Assembly (NCBI RefSeq): GCF_017498525.1
Contig: NZ_CP071796.1
Coordinates: 3,720,001 to 3,784,000, forward strand
Source of the DNA: Ottowia testudinis
Lineage (GTDB): Bacteria > Pseudomonadota > Gammaproteobacteria > Burkholderiales > Burkholderiaceae_C
Length of the DNA stretch: 64,000 bases
Direction: 5' to 3'
Made by a program: the position numbers and the translations under genes. Positions 47,547 through 56,581 of the stretch are shown in pieces. Each line of letters starts with the position of its first letter. Within the stretch, counting starts at the first letter, position 1. The notes beneath the pieces were generated by a model. The model saw only the letters and a program-made list of their open reading frames with translations, searched no databases and had not been told where the DNA came from.

Positions 47547-48218
47547 CTAGTCCCTCACCCGGGACAGCGCCGCGCTGGCCAACTCACCGATGCGTTCAAG
47601 AAAATCCGTCGCCATGCCGGCCTGGTAGCGCTGGCTGTCGGGCGAGGCCAGGATCAGCAGCCCAAAGGCTGGCCCCGATGCCCCCGCGCGCAGCGGAATC
47701 AGCGCCAGCGAAGCGGCGGCCTCGGGGTCGTCCAACCACCGCACGGCGTCGAAGCCGGCGTTGACGCCACAATATGGCGTGGTGAGCGAGCCGGCCAGGC
47801 TTTTCACGTCGTCGCTGGCGCCCTGCGCGAACGGCTCGCCCGCGTAAACCTCGGCCACTTCCCACAATTTCAGCGCCGCCTGCGGCACGCTGAACTGCGC
47901 CTTCATCTCACTGATCAGCACGGCCGGCAGATCGACCGGGCGCGCCACCAGGAACATCTGGCGCGACCAGCGCAGCAGCTTGTCGGCGATCAGCATGTTT
48001 TCGTTGCCGTGGCGCATCATCTCCATCAGGCGATGCTCCAACAGCTTGATCTTCTCGCGCAGCATCTCGGCCTGGCGCTCCTGCAGGCTGACGGCACGCC
48101 CGCCGTGCGGGCTGGTCAGCTGCACGGCGCCCAGCAGGTCGGCGTGGCGCTCGAAAAAATCGGGCGTGTGGATCAGGAACTGGGCGATGTCTTCTTCGGT
48201 GATCGGTTGGGGTTGCAT
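47547..48218 (-). CDS. DUF484 family protein
   Basis: A 223-residue protein of DUF484 length. It opens PITEEDIAQFLIHTPDFFERH, the family's N-terminal signature. A central helix RQAEMLREKIKLLEHRLMEM follows, then a GAF-like C-terminal part (SLALIPLRAGASGPAFGLLIL, SPDSQRYQAGMATDFLERIG). It lies 7 bases after dapF and 176 before xerC. Its function is not established, though the conserved neighbourhood suggests a link to Xer recombination or cell division. Confidence 0.9.
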   Translation of the reverse strand: MQPQPITEEDIAQFLIHTPDFFERHADLLGAVQLTSPHGGRAVSLQERQAEMLREKIKLLEHRLMEMMRHGNENMLIADKLLRWSRQMFLVARPVDLPAVLISEMKAQFSVPQAALKLWEVAEVYAGEPFAQGASDDVKSLAGSLTTPYCGVNAGFDAVRWLDDPEAAASLALIPLRAGASGPAFGLLILASPDSQRYQAGMATDFLERIGELASAALSRVRD

Positions 48219-48225
48219 AGGGGGC

Positions 48226-49170
48226 TCAATGGCCGCTGGCGGCCTGGTCGAATAAGTCGTCGGGCAGGTCGATGCTGCCCTCGAACACGGTGGTGGCGGG
48301 GCCAGTCATGACAACGTGGTCTTGCGCGCCGCCAGCCCAGGCGACGGTGAGCTGCCCGCCGCGGGTCTGCACATCAACGCGCGCATCCAGCAGCCCGAGG
48401 CGAATGCCCGCCACCGCCGCCGCGCAGGCGCCGGTGCCGCAGGCCAGCGTCTCGCCAGCGCCGCGCTCGTGCACGCGCAGCCGCGCGTGGCCGCGATCCA
48501 TGATCTGCATGAAGCCAGCGTTGACGCGGTTGGGGAAAGCCGGGTGGCGCTCGATCAAGGGGCCATGAGTGGCCACCGGCGCAGTCTCCACATCGCCCAC
48601 CAGCAGCACCGCGTGCGGGTTTCCCATGGACAAAACCGCTACATTAACAATAGCTTCCTGCGCTTGACTGTCAAGCGCCGAGGGCTGATTTGGCTTCAAA
48701 CTCAACGGCCAGAGCCGCCACACGTGATCGGGCGTGGCACCCGCCGGCACGGGCGTCAAATCAGCGGGGTTGAAGGGAATCTGCGCCAAGTCGAACACCG
48801 GCGCGCCCATGTCGACGCTGACGCGGCCGTCATCATGTTCCGCCAGCTCGATCACGCCGCGTTGAACCTTGACGCGCACCTGGCGTTTGTCGGTCAGCCC
48901 GTGCTCGCGCACATAGCGCACGAAGCAGCGCGCGCCGTTGCCGCAATGCTCCACCTCGCCGCCGTCGGCGCCGTTGTGGATCACGTACTCGAAATCGACA
49001 TCGGGCGACGGCGCTGGCCGCACTGTCAGGATTTGGTCGGCACCCACCCCGAAGTGCCGGTCGCCCAGAAAGCGGTACTGGGCGGGCGTCAAATGCAGCC
49101 GCTCGCGTGTCTCGTCGAGCACCACGAAATCGTTGCCCGCGCCCTGCATCTTGGTAAAGCGAATGCGCAT
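48226..49170 (-). CDS. dapF: Diaminopimelate epimerase
   Basis: A PLP-independent racemase of 314 residues that makes meso-diaminopimelate for lysine and peptidoglycan. The two catalytic cysteines are in [14 protein letters not shown] and [34 protein letters not shown] opens the protein and [13 protein letters not shown] is conserved. It is about 35-40 residues longer than E. coli DapF, in part because residues about 158-177 ([14 protein letters not shown]) come from a family A repeat. The product feeds MurE in the dcw cluster. Confidence 0.95.
   Translation of the reverse strand: MRIRFTKMQGAGNDFVVLDETRERLHLTPAQYRFLGDRHFGVGADQILTVRPAPSPDVDFEYVIHNGADGGEVEHCGNGARCFVRYVREHGLTDKRQVRVKVQRGVIELAEHDDGRVSVDMGAPVFDLAQIPFNPADLTPVPAGATPDHVWRLWPLSLKPNQPSALDSQAQEAIVNVAVLSMGNPHAVLLVGDVETAPVATHGPLIERHPAFPNRVNAGFMQIMDRGHARLRVHERGAGETLACGTGACAAAVAGIRLGLLDARVDVQTRGGQLTVAWAGGAQDHVVMTGPATTVFEGSIDLPDDLFDQAASGH
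48639..48699 (-). repeat. Family A palindromic repeat inside dapF
   Basis: In the coding direction it reads TCGGCGCTTG-N5-CAAGCGCAGGAAGCTATTG, giving [12 protein letters not shown]. This is the same phase as the MidA-type and murG copies. Confidence 0.82.
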
Positions 49171-49247
49171 GGCGACGAATTATCCCCTCTATCACTCGGC
49201 CGCCATGCCCCCGCGCGAATGACGCGCGATGCGCGAGTCACAGACAC

Positions 49248-49282
49248 AAAAAAAGCTCTTGACTGCTATGCAATCAAGAGCT
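49248..49282 (-). terminator. Rho-independent terminator after aqpZ, next to a family A repeat
   Basis: On the minus strand, AGCTCTTGA and TCAAGAGCT pair around an 11-base loop, followed by seven T. It lies 54 bases beyond the aqpZ stop and overlaps the outer part of a family A repeat. Confidence 0.8.
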
Positions 49283-49328
49283 GCCTGCGCTTACCCCAAA
49301 GGAGCAAGCGCTGGATTTGACTTGTATT
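49261..49328 (-). repeat. Family A palindromic repeat after aqpZ
   Basis: GAGCTGCCTGCGCTTA with GAGCAAGCGCTGGATTTGACTTG is a variant copy with a longer spacer between arms. Its outer sequence forms the aqpZ terminator stem. Confidence 0.68.
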
Positions 49329-49335
49329 TTCTGGC

Positions 49336-50025
49336 TCAGGCGCGCTGCGGGCCTGCCACCGCCTTGTAGATCACCGCGCCGATGATGCCGCCCACGATCG
49401 GGGCCACCCAAAACAGCCACAGCTGGCTCAGGGCGCCCGTGCTGGCAAACAGCGCCACGCCGGTCGAGCGGGCTGGGTTCACCGAGGTGTTCGACACCGG
49501 AATGCTGACCAGGTGAATCAGCGTCAGGCACAGGCCAATGGCGATTGGGGCAAAACCAGCCGGCGCGCGCTTGTCGGTCGCGCCCATGATGACGAACAGG
49601 AAGATCGCCGTCATCACCACCTCGCACACCAGCACGGCCATCATCGAGTACTTGCCAGGCGACAGCTCGCCAAAGCCGTTGGTGGCGAAGTTGCCCGGCT
49701 GCCAGCCCGGTTGGCCGCTGGCGATGACGAACAGCACGGCGGCGGCGGCAACGGCCCCCACCACCTGCGCGACAACGTAGGGCACCAGGTCCTTGGCGTC
49801 GAAGCGTCCGCCCGCCCACAGGCCGAAGCTCACCGCCGGATTCAGATGGCAACCCGAGATGTGGCCAATGGCGAACGCCATCGTCAGCACCGTCAGGCCA
49901 AACGCCAGCGCCACGCCGGCAAAGCCGATGCCCAATTGCGGAAACGCCGCCGCCAGCACGGCGCTGCCGCAACCGCCCAACACCAGCCAGAAGGTGCCGA
50001 TCAATTCGGCCAGATACTTGTTCAT
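49336..50025 (-). CDS. aqpZ: Aquaporin Z
   Basis: A six-helix water channel of 229 residues. Both pore motifs are present: [11 protein letters not shown] and [15 protein letters not shown]. The Arg after the second NPA and the surrounding His/Cys-type residues ([20 protein letters not shown]) indicate a water-selective rather than glycerol pore. [20 protein letters not shown] is the AqpZ-type start; GGGAG lies upstream of the ATG at 50025. A terminator follows. Confidence 0.95.
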   Translation of the reverse strand: MNKYLAELIGTFWLVLGGCGSAVLAAAFPQLGIGFAGVALAFGLTVLTMAFAIGHISGCHLNPAVSFGLWAGGRFDAKDLVPYVVAQVVGAVAAAAVLFVIASGQPGWQPGNFATNGFGELSPGKYSMMAVLVCEVVMTAIFLFVIMGATDKRAPAGFAPIAIGLCLTLIHLVSIPVSNTSVNPARSTGVALFASTGALSQLWLFWVAPIVGGIIGAVIYKAVAGPQRA

Positions 50026-50226
50026 GAGGAATGCTCCCATCGTCCAAAGTGGTACACAGCACGAATGCTAATGACTTATTGTTTCGGCCATCGAAGTCGG
50101 TTTCACCAACGTGACCTATGACCGGTCGTTGTGGCTGCCATCGCACACTCCGGCGGCGTCAATTGCGACCAAACGTATGACTTTGTTTCCAACCCGTACA
50201 AGTTGGCCGGCAGCGGGCCGCTCGCG

Positions 50227-50919
50227 ATGAGCATGGCGCCCCGCGCGCAGGCCTGCCTGCAGCTGATCGACAGCCAGCGCCACGGCGCCGGCTGCGAGCT
50301 GTTCATGGTCGAGGGCGAATCCGCCGCCGGTGCCGTCAGCGCGGTGCGCGACGCCCGCACGCAGGCCGTGCTGGCCTGCCAAGGCAAGCCGCTGAACGCC
50401 TGGCGCGCCAGCGCCGCGCGCGTGGCGGCCTACCCGTTGTACGCGCAACTGGCGGCGGCGCTGGGCTGGCCCTCGCCCGTGGCGACGGACGGCATGGCGC
50501 CCGCCGCCCTGCGCTTCGAGCGCGTGCTGCTGCTGCTTGACCCGGATGCCGACGGCATCCATATCGGCGCACTTTTGCTACTCTATTTGCAGCGATTCGC
50601 GCACGTCCTGCTTGCCCAAGACCGTGTTTTTATGGTCAGAGCACCCATGGCCGGACTGCGCGTGGCGGCGCGCGACACGGGCGAGGTGGAGGACGTGTGG
50701 GCCTACACACCCGAGCAGGCCCGCGCCCTGCGCGAGCGCGCCGCCGCGCAGGGCGATCGGTGGGTGGTGCTGCGCGAATGGGGTTTTCGCGGCCTGGCCA
50801 GCCTGCCGCCCGAGGTACTGCGTGAAACCTGTGTCGAAGCGGTCACCCGCCGCGCCGATGTGGTGACGGCGGCGCAGATGCAAGCGGTAATGGATGTTTT
50901 TGGGGGAAGCCCCTCCTGA
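50227..50919 (+). CDS. Stand-alone GyrB/ParE-like toprim protein
   Basis: About 230 residues resembling only the toprim segment of type IIA topoisomerase B subunits. CELFMVEGESAAGAVSAVRD parallels the GyrB EGDSAGG motif, ACQGKPLNAWRAS the KGKILNV stretch, and LLLLDPDADGIHIGALLL the metal-binding D-x-D-x-D loop with all three Asp kept. No GHKL ATPase, transducer or C-terminal domain is present, and the C-terminal half (VWAYTPEQARALRERAAAQG) is unlike GyrB. An in-frame GTG at 50131 would add 32 residues of poor coding character. Role unknown. Confidence 0.72.
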   Translation: MSMAPRAQACLQLIDSQRHGAGCELFMVEGESAAGAVSAVRDARTQAVLACQGKPLNAWRASAARVAAYPLYAQLAAALGWPSPVATDGMAPAALRFERVLLLLDPDADGIHIGALLLLYLQRFAHVLLAQDRVFMVRAPMAGLRVAARDTGEVEDVWAYTPEQARALRERAAAQGDRWVVLREWGFRGLASLPPEVLRETCVEAVTRRADVVTAAQMQAVMDVFGGSPS

Positions 50920-50955
50920 GCCCGACACGCCCCGTGCATCCACGGCCGCAGACGA

Positions 50956-51489
50956 TCAAGGCACGGCGCAAAAATCAGGTCGCGCGAAGCTTGGCGGCAC
51001 ACGGCGAACGCTGGCTTCGCGCTGCCATTGCGTGGCGCCTGGCGCCATGGTTCGCATGACCATGGCGCACTGCTCGCCGCTTTGCGAATAGACGTATTCC
51101 AACTCATAGTCGTCGCCCGCCTTCGGATCAAAGCGAAACGCGATATCGCAGTTGGTCTGTCGCCGGGGAGTGACCCGCACCGACCCCGTCGTCATGCCCA
51201 GCGGCTTGTTGGCCGGTATCACGAGCTCGGAATAAGTGCGCGTGCCGGGCGCCGGGGGGTGAGGCATCCCGAGGCGCCCCGGGGCATCTACAACCGCGCC
51301 ATACGCCAACCGGGCAGGTTCGGCGGGGCAGTTATCGAGTGCACTGACGGAATAACCGTACGAGCCGGGGGCACTGGCCGGGTACACGAGGCGAAGCCGC
51401 GCGGTTGGCTCGCCGGGCTGGGGCGTGTACACCGACGCGCAACCGGCGATCAGGGAGGGCAGCAGCCAAAGGAGATACGACTGTCTCAT
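50956..51489 (-). CDS. Putative lipoprotein of unknown function
   Basis: A 177-residue exported protein whose signal MRQSYLLWLLPSLIAGCAS ends in an LIAGC lipobox. The mature part is beta-rich with several Cys (LDNCPAEP, QTNCDIAFRFD, SGEQCAMVMR, PDFCAVP), possibly forming disulfides. I do not recognise a family. The start at 51489 is set by the signal peptide, although the frame stays open upstream. It lies 86 bases past ruvB on the same strand. Confidence 0.68.
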   Translation of the reverse strand: MRQSYLLWLLPSLIAGCASVYTPQPGEPTARLRLVYPASAPGSYGYSVSALDNCPAEPARLAYGAVVDAPGRLGMPHPPAPGTRTYSELVIPANKPLGMTTGSVRVTPRRQTNCDIAFRFDPKAGDDYELEYVYSQSGEQCAMVMRTMAPGATQWQREASVRRVPPSFARPDFCAVP

Positions 51490-51575
51490 AGGTCGAAATG
51501 TCAGCCAAAAAGGAAGAGCGCGGCACCGCCGCGGGTGGCCCGCGCCTGCACCCAGCCGCTCTGGCGTTTGAGCGC

Positions 51576-52646
<1,071 letters not shown>

Positions 52647-52682
52647 CAGGCTTGACGCGCGGGAGGTCTCGAATGGTTGGCT

Positions 52683-54275
52683 CTAACGCGTCAGCCAATC
52701 CTTGACCCCGTCCGCGAACGACCATTCGAACCGGCCATAGGAGTCCGTTCCGGTGGGATTTTGGCAAGTGCTGCTGCCGGAGCTGAGAGCGCCAACCACG
52801 TAGCGCGTGCTTCCTCCAGCCTGCGCGAAGATGGCCGAGCCGCTGCTGCCGCCCTCGGTGACGCCCTCGCGCCAGCGCACGCTGAACATGGCTCCGGTAT
52901 CGCGGGTCGCGTCGTCGCAATTTGTGGTTCCCGCGCTGTCGAATCGCGAGCAACTGACAAACGCGCGAACCGAACCCAGGCTCATCTTCTGCAGATCGCC
53001 AGAAGGGTGATGCACGCCCAGGACGTCGGCACCCGGCCCCACGCCCGCGCCGAAGTATGAACCTGCATAGACGACACCCGCTGGCGGTTGCGCGCGGAGC
53101 TTGAGCAAGGTTGTGTCGACGGTCCTGCGCGTGTAGAGCAGATGCGCGCCACCGTCGAGTTCAAAGGCGTTGGAATCAAACTTGGGCGAGCTGTTGCACG
53201 ACTGAGCCCGGAAAAACCAGTACGTCAGCAATGTGGAGGCCGTGGCCTGATCCGCAATGCAATGTGCCGCCGTCAGCAAATAGGGGGTCTGGCTGTTGCG
53301 CGTGTCGTTCAGCAGTGTACCGGTGCAGAGGTAGGTGTTCCCAAGCTCGGTGTACACCATTTTCGCCACCGAGCGGCTCTCGGATTGGTAGTTGCTGCTG
53401 CACGTGATGTCGACGTTGCAGCGGCCAGCGTCCCCGATGTCCGATGTGGCCTTGACCAAGCCATCGCTGGCCTGGGCCACGGTCTGCGTCAAGTGCGACA
53501 GCTGTGGGACGGCCAGACGCAGTTGGTCGACGCTTGCGCCCGCAGGCAACTGCACTTCCAGAGTGCTCAGCTCGCCCGTGGTGTCGGGCCCCCAGACCAT
53601 GCGCGCCGCATCTCCGGCCAGGCCAGCCGCCTCGTTGGTCTGGCGAAGCGCGGCAAGATCGGCTGCCCGCATTTCGCGCACTTTGCCGTCGCTGCCATAA
53701 AAACGAAGCACGGCGCCCTCGGGCAGTGACTGCACCAAGACGCCCAAACGAAGCGCCTGCGCCCCTTCAGCGGCGAAAGCAATCGCCGCCACCTTGGAAC
53801 CATCGGGCAGACGATGCCAACGCCACCGCTGTGCCATGTCAAGAGGCTCGGCGGTGGCGCGCACATCGCGGCCGGACCCGATCTGCAGCGGCGTGCCTTT
53901 GCTGGCCGATACCGCTCGTTTGGCCTCGATCAACGGACCGAGCGCTACACGCGGCACGCTGGCACCGGCAGGCAACCGGCTCGCTGCCTTTGCCTCGGTC
54001 TTGCCCTGCGCGCTGCGTGGCAGATTGGCGGTGTCGAGCGGCTCGATGCGATCGCGTGCGGGTGCGGGTGCGGGCGCAGGCGCGGGTGCGGGTGCGGGTG
54101 CGGGTGCGGGTGCGGGCGCAGGCGCAGGCGCGGGTGCGGGTGCGGGCGCAGGCGCAGGTGCGGGTGCGGGTGCAGGTGCAGGCGCAGGTGCAGGTGCGGG
54201 CGAATCGCTGCCCCCACAAGCGGCCAAGCCCAGGGTGGCGGCAAAAGCAACGCCTAGAAAATACTGATTCGCCAT
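52683..54275 (-). CDS. Secreted trypsin-like serine protease lipoprotein with an (Ala-Pro)n linker
   Basis: A 530-residue lipoprotein with lipobox Cys20 in MANQYFLGVAFAATLGLAAC. It is followed by about 24 Ala-Pro units (residues 26-73), a beta-rich region, then an S1-type peptidase. The triad is visible as YLLTAAHCIADQ (His near 335), VDTTLLKLRA (Asp near 386) and TEGGSSGSAIF (Ser near 475). VLGVHHPSGDLQKMSLG resembles lysyl-endopeptidase-like proteases. The linker is encoded by a hexanucleotide tandem array. The next gene upstream encodes an I78-type inhibitor, suggesting a controlled pair. Confidence 0.85.
   Translation of the reverse strand: MANQYFLGVAFAATLGLAACGGSDSPAPAPAPAPAPAPAPAPAPAPAPAPAPAPAPAPAPAPAPAPAPAPAPARDRIEPLDTANLPRSAQGKTEAKAASRLPAGASVPRVALGPLIEAKRAVSASKGTPLQIGSGRDVRATAEPLDMAQRWRWHRLPDGSKVAAIAFAAEGAQALRLGVLVQSLPEGAVLRFYGSDGKVREMRAADLAALRQTNEAAGLAGDAARMVWGPDTTGELSTLEVQLPAGASVDQLRLAVPQLSHLTQTVAQASDGLVKATSDIGDAGRCNVDITCSSNYQSESRSVAKMVYTELGNTYLCTGTLLNDTRNSQTPYLLTAAHCIADQATASTLLTYWFFRAQSCNSSPKFDSNAFELDGGAHLLYTRRTVDTTLLKLRAQPPAGVVYAGSYFGAGVGPGADVLGVHHPSGDLQKMSLGSVRAFVSCSRFDSAGTTNCDDATRDTGAMFSVRWREGVTEGGSSGSAIFAQAGGSTRYVVGALSSGSSTCQNPTGTDSYGRFEWSFADGVKDWLTR
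54058..54200. repeat. Hexanucleotide tandem array encoding Ala-Pro repeats
   Basis: About 24 copies of GGTGCG/GGCGCA-type 6-mers encode alternating Ala-Pro in the protease. Unit changes never shift the frame, so slippage would alter only linker length. Confidence 0.9.
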
Positions 54276-54330
54276 TCTTTTTTCCTTCAGCACGTTTGTC
54301 TTCGATCTTGTTACGGTTGCCAACAATTTT

Positions 54331-54687
54331 TCAGCCGCAATGCACGCGGGTGATGCGGTTGTCCGCGCCCACCACGACATTAAGCCGGCCGACTTTGTAC
54401 TCCTTCGTGATCATGCTGTCGGGGCGCAGCATGCGCGCCTCGTCCGCGCCGGCCGCGGCCCGCGCCTGCTCGAGCGTGGCCGGGCCAAAGGGCTGACCCA
54501 CCCATGATTGCGCGGCCTGGGCGTCGCAGCGGTTGGCCGGCGGTTGGCCGCTGTTCACCTGGCGGACGGTGGGCGGCTCAGGGGCGGCGCCGGTGCCGTT
54601 GCCGGCCGGCGCTCCGGAGCCGCTGCAAGCAGCGAGCGCCAGCAGCGGGCCGCAGGCCAGGGGCCAGGAAATCAGGGTGAATCGCAT
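54331..54687 (-). CDS. I78-family peptidase inhibitor-like lipoprotein
   Basis: A 118-residue exported protein with signal MRFTLISWPLACGPLLALAAC (lipobox LAAC, Cys21). The mature part matches the I78 inhibitor fold: CDAQAAQSWVGQPFGP, ATLEQARAAAGADEARMLRP and a closing MITKEYKVGRLNVVVGADN with RITRVHCG. I78 members inhibit S1 serine proteases. The gene lies immediately upstream of a secreted S1-type protease on the same strand. The ATG at 54687 has GAGGAG upstream. Confidence 0.85.
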   Translation of the reverse strand: MRFTLISWPLACGPLLALAACSGSGAPAGNGTGAAPEPPTVRQVNSGQPPANRCDAQAAQSWVGQPFGPATLEQARAAAGADEARMLRPDSMITKEYKVGRLNVVVGADNRITRVHCG

Positions 54688-54800
54688 GGGGAAAAGCTCC
54701 TCGGATGATGGGGACCAGCGCTGGCCACCGGGGTGCCACGCGCCGCTTCGCGATCCTACCGAGCTGGGCATGACGAAATTGAAACAGTCGCAAGCTCCCG

Positions 54801-55373
54801 TTACCGCGCCAACGACTTCAGCGCCAACTTGATGCCCTCGCTCACGCCGACATCGGGTGCCAGGCCCTTGAGCGCGGCGGCGGCTTCCTTGTCGCTGTAG
54901 CCCAGCGCCAGCAAGGCCTGCTGGATGTCGGCCTGAGCATCGCTGGCGGGCGCTTGCGGCGTGCCCAGGTCGGCGCCAAGCTTGCCCTTGAGCTCCAGCA
55001 GCAAGCGTTCGGCCGTTTTCTTGCCGATGCCGGGCACCTTGACGAGGCGCGCGGCGTCCTGTGCCGTGATGGCATGCGCCAGATCGGCCACGCTCATGCC
55101 CGAGAGCACCGCCAGCGCCATGCGGGGGCCGATACCACTGATCTTGATCAGTTCGCGAAACGCCGCGCGCTCGCCCTGGCTGCCGAAGCCGTACAGCAAC
55201 TGGGCGTCCTCGCGCACCACGAAGTGCGTCAGCAGCGCGAGCTTTTCGCCCAGCACCGGAAGGTTGTAGAAGGTGCTCATCGGCACCCACACCTCATAGC
55301 CGACGCCTTGACAGTCGATCAGGATTTGGGGTGGATTCTTCTCGGCCAACTGGCCGGTGAGGCGTCCGATCAC
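54801..55373 (-). CDS. ruvA: Holliday junction branch migration protein RuvA
   Basis: A 190-residue protein that binds four-way junctions as a tetramer and loads Ruv[21 protein letters not shown] is the OB-fold start, [20 protein letters not shown] follows, and [16 protein letters not shown] with [16 protein letters not shown] are the two helix-hairpin-helix motifs. The C-terminal RuvB-binding domain is present ([18 protein letters not shown]). It is separated from ruvB by the inhibitor and protease genes. Confidence 0.96.
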   Translation of the reverse strand: MIGRLTGQLAEKNPPQILIDCQGVGYEVWVPMSTFYNLPVLGEKLALLTHFVVREDAQLLYGFGSQGERAAFRELIKISGIGPRMALAVLSGMSVADLAHAITAQDAARLVKVPGIGKKTAERLLLELKGKLGADLGTPQAPASDAQADIQQALLALGYSDKEAAAALKGLAPDVGVSEGIKLALKSLAR

Positions 55374-55431
55374 GGCGTGCTTTCAAGGGAGACCAAGGGG
55401 AGCGCGATGCCACGCGCCAGACGGCTTCAAT

Positions 55432-55490
55432 GATAAATCAGCCTCTAGCGCTTGCCTGGCAAGCGCGAGCAGCTTCTATTTTCATAGTAT
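55432..55490 (+). repeat. Family A palindromic repeat upstream of ruvA
   Basis: CTCTAGCGCTTG-N5-CAAGCGCGAGCAGCTTCTATTTTCATAG is a good copy between ruvA and the response-regulator gene. The rest of the gap shows no gene. Confidence 0.85.
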
Positions 55491-55639
55491 TCGTCAGGGG
55501 TGCCGAAAACGGCCCACCCCACCATCAGGGCCACGTGCCAGCGCCTTGGACGGCGCGGCGCGGGCCATTCGGCCGCCGCATGGCCCGGGGCCGCACCGGC
55601 CGCCAGCATGGAAAGCGGACGCGGCCGCGAACCGGAAGG

Positions 55640-56296
55640 CTATCTCACCAGCCCGCGCCGCGCCGCCTCCAGCGCCGCCTCGGCGCGTGACGAGACGTTG
55701 AGCTTGCGGTAAATCTGCTTGACGTAATCGGCCACCGTGTGGCGCGACAGGCCCAGTTGGCCAGCGATTTCGGGCAGCGTGTAGCCCTTGGCCACGCGCT
55801 GCAGAATCTCCGTCTCGCGCGCGTTGAGCGCCACCTCCTCGGCGTCGAAGCGCCCCAGCTCGAAGCCGCGCGGGCCGCCGCTGCTGAAATAGTTCAGCAC
55901 CCGCCGCGCGATCGAGGGCGACAGCGGCGGCTCGCCCTGGGTCATGCGCTGCAATTGCACCACCAGCGCATCGCGCGGCGACTCTTTCAGCAGGTAGCCA
56001 AAGGCACCGGCCTGCAAGGCCGGAAACAGGTGATCGTCGTCGTCGTGGATGGTGACCACCACCGATACCGCCTGCGGCTGGTGGTTGCGCAGCGCCTGGA
56101 TGACGGCGACACCGCTGCCATCGGGCAGCTCCAGATCGATCAGTGCAACGTTGAAGCGGCGCGCCATGACCTCGGCCACGCCTTCTCGGCAGCGCCCCAC
56201 GGCCACCACCTCGCAATCCGGAAAGGCGATGCGCGCGGCATCGACCAGCCAAGCGCGAATATCCGGCAGATCCTCAACGACAAGCAATGCATTCAT
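55640..56296 (-). CDS. NarL/FixJ-family response regulator
   Basis: A 218-residue two-component regulator. The receiver domain (residues 1-120) has the acidic pair in VVEDLPD, the phospho-acceptor Asp54 in ALIDLELPDGSG and a Lys in GYLLKESPRDAL. The LuxR-type helix-turn-helix is at about 152-218 (LNARETEILQRVAKGYTLPE, IAGQLGLSRHTVADYVKQIY). The ATG at 56296 gives MNALLVVEDLPD. The kinase gene 281 bp upstream has the HisKA_3 type expected for such regulators, so they are probably a pair. Confidence 0.9.
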   Translation of the reverse strand: MNALLVVEDLPDIRAWLVDAARIAFPDCEVVAVGRCREGVAEVMARRFNVALIDLELPDGSGVAVIQALRNHQPQAVSVVVTIHDDDDHLFPALQAGAFGYLLKESPRDALVVQLQRMTQGEPPLSPSIARRVLNYFSSGGPRGFELGRFDAEEVALNARETEILQRVAKGYTLPEIAGQLGLSRHTVADYVKQIYRKLNVSSRAEAALEAARRGLVR

Positions 56297-56409
56297 ATGA
56301 AAGCATGCTACGTAAACCCGGCCCGCCGCCGCCCGCCCCAGCCCCGCGCCAGGCGCCGTTGCGAGAAATATGCCCGCACTTCGTCGCTGGCAGCGCACGG
56401 CCGGGCTGT

Positions 56410-56581
56410 CAGAACGTGTCTGCGATCTCGGCGCAAGGCGGCCGGGATGCAGATTGGGATTCGGATTGCCAAGGCGCGATACGCAGGCAATGGCTCGTGC
56501 CATTGACAAGAATCGCCACACCGCAGCCTTTGCTGAGCTCGCGGCCATCCGTTCGCGGTGGGATCGTGGACGCGCTCTCAG
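56410..56581 (+). repeat. Family C dispersed element, copy 2
   Basis: An approximately 170-bp block related to 37065-37229, with GATCTCGGCG, GGCGGCCGGGA, CGATACGCAGGCA, CATTGACAAGAATCGC and GGGATCGTGGACGCGCTCTC. It ends over the stop codon of the kinase gene and separates it from the regulator gene. Confidence 0.75.

Noticed and set aside
54058-54200. Tandem array considered as a CRISPR or structural DNA element
   Set aside because: The units are contiguous 6-mers without spacers, in frame, and encode Ala-Pro.
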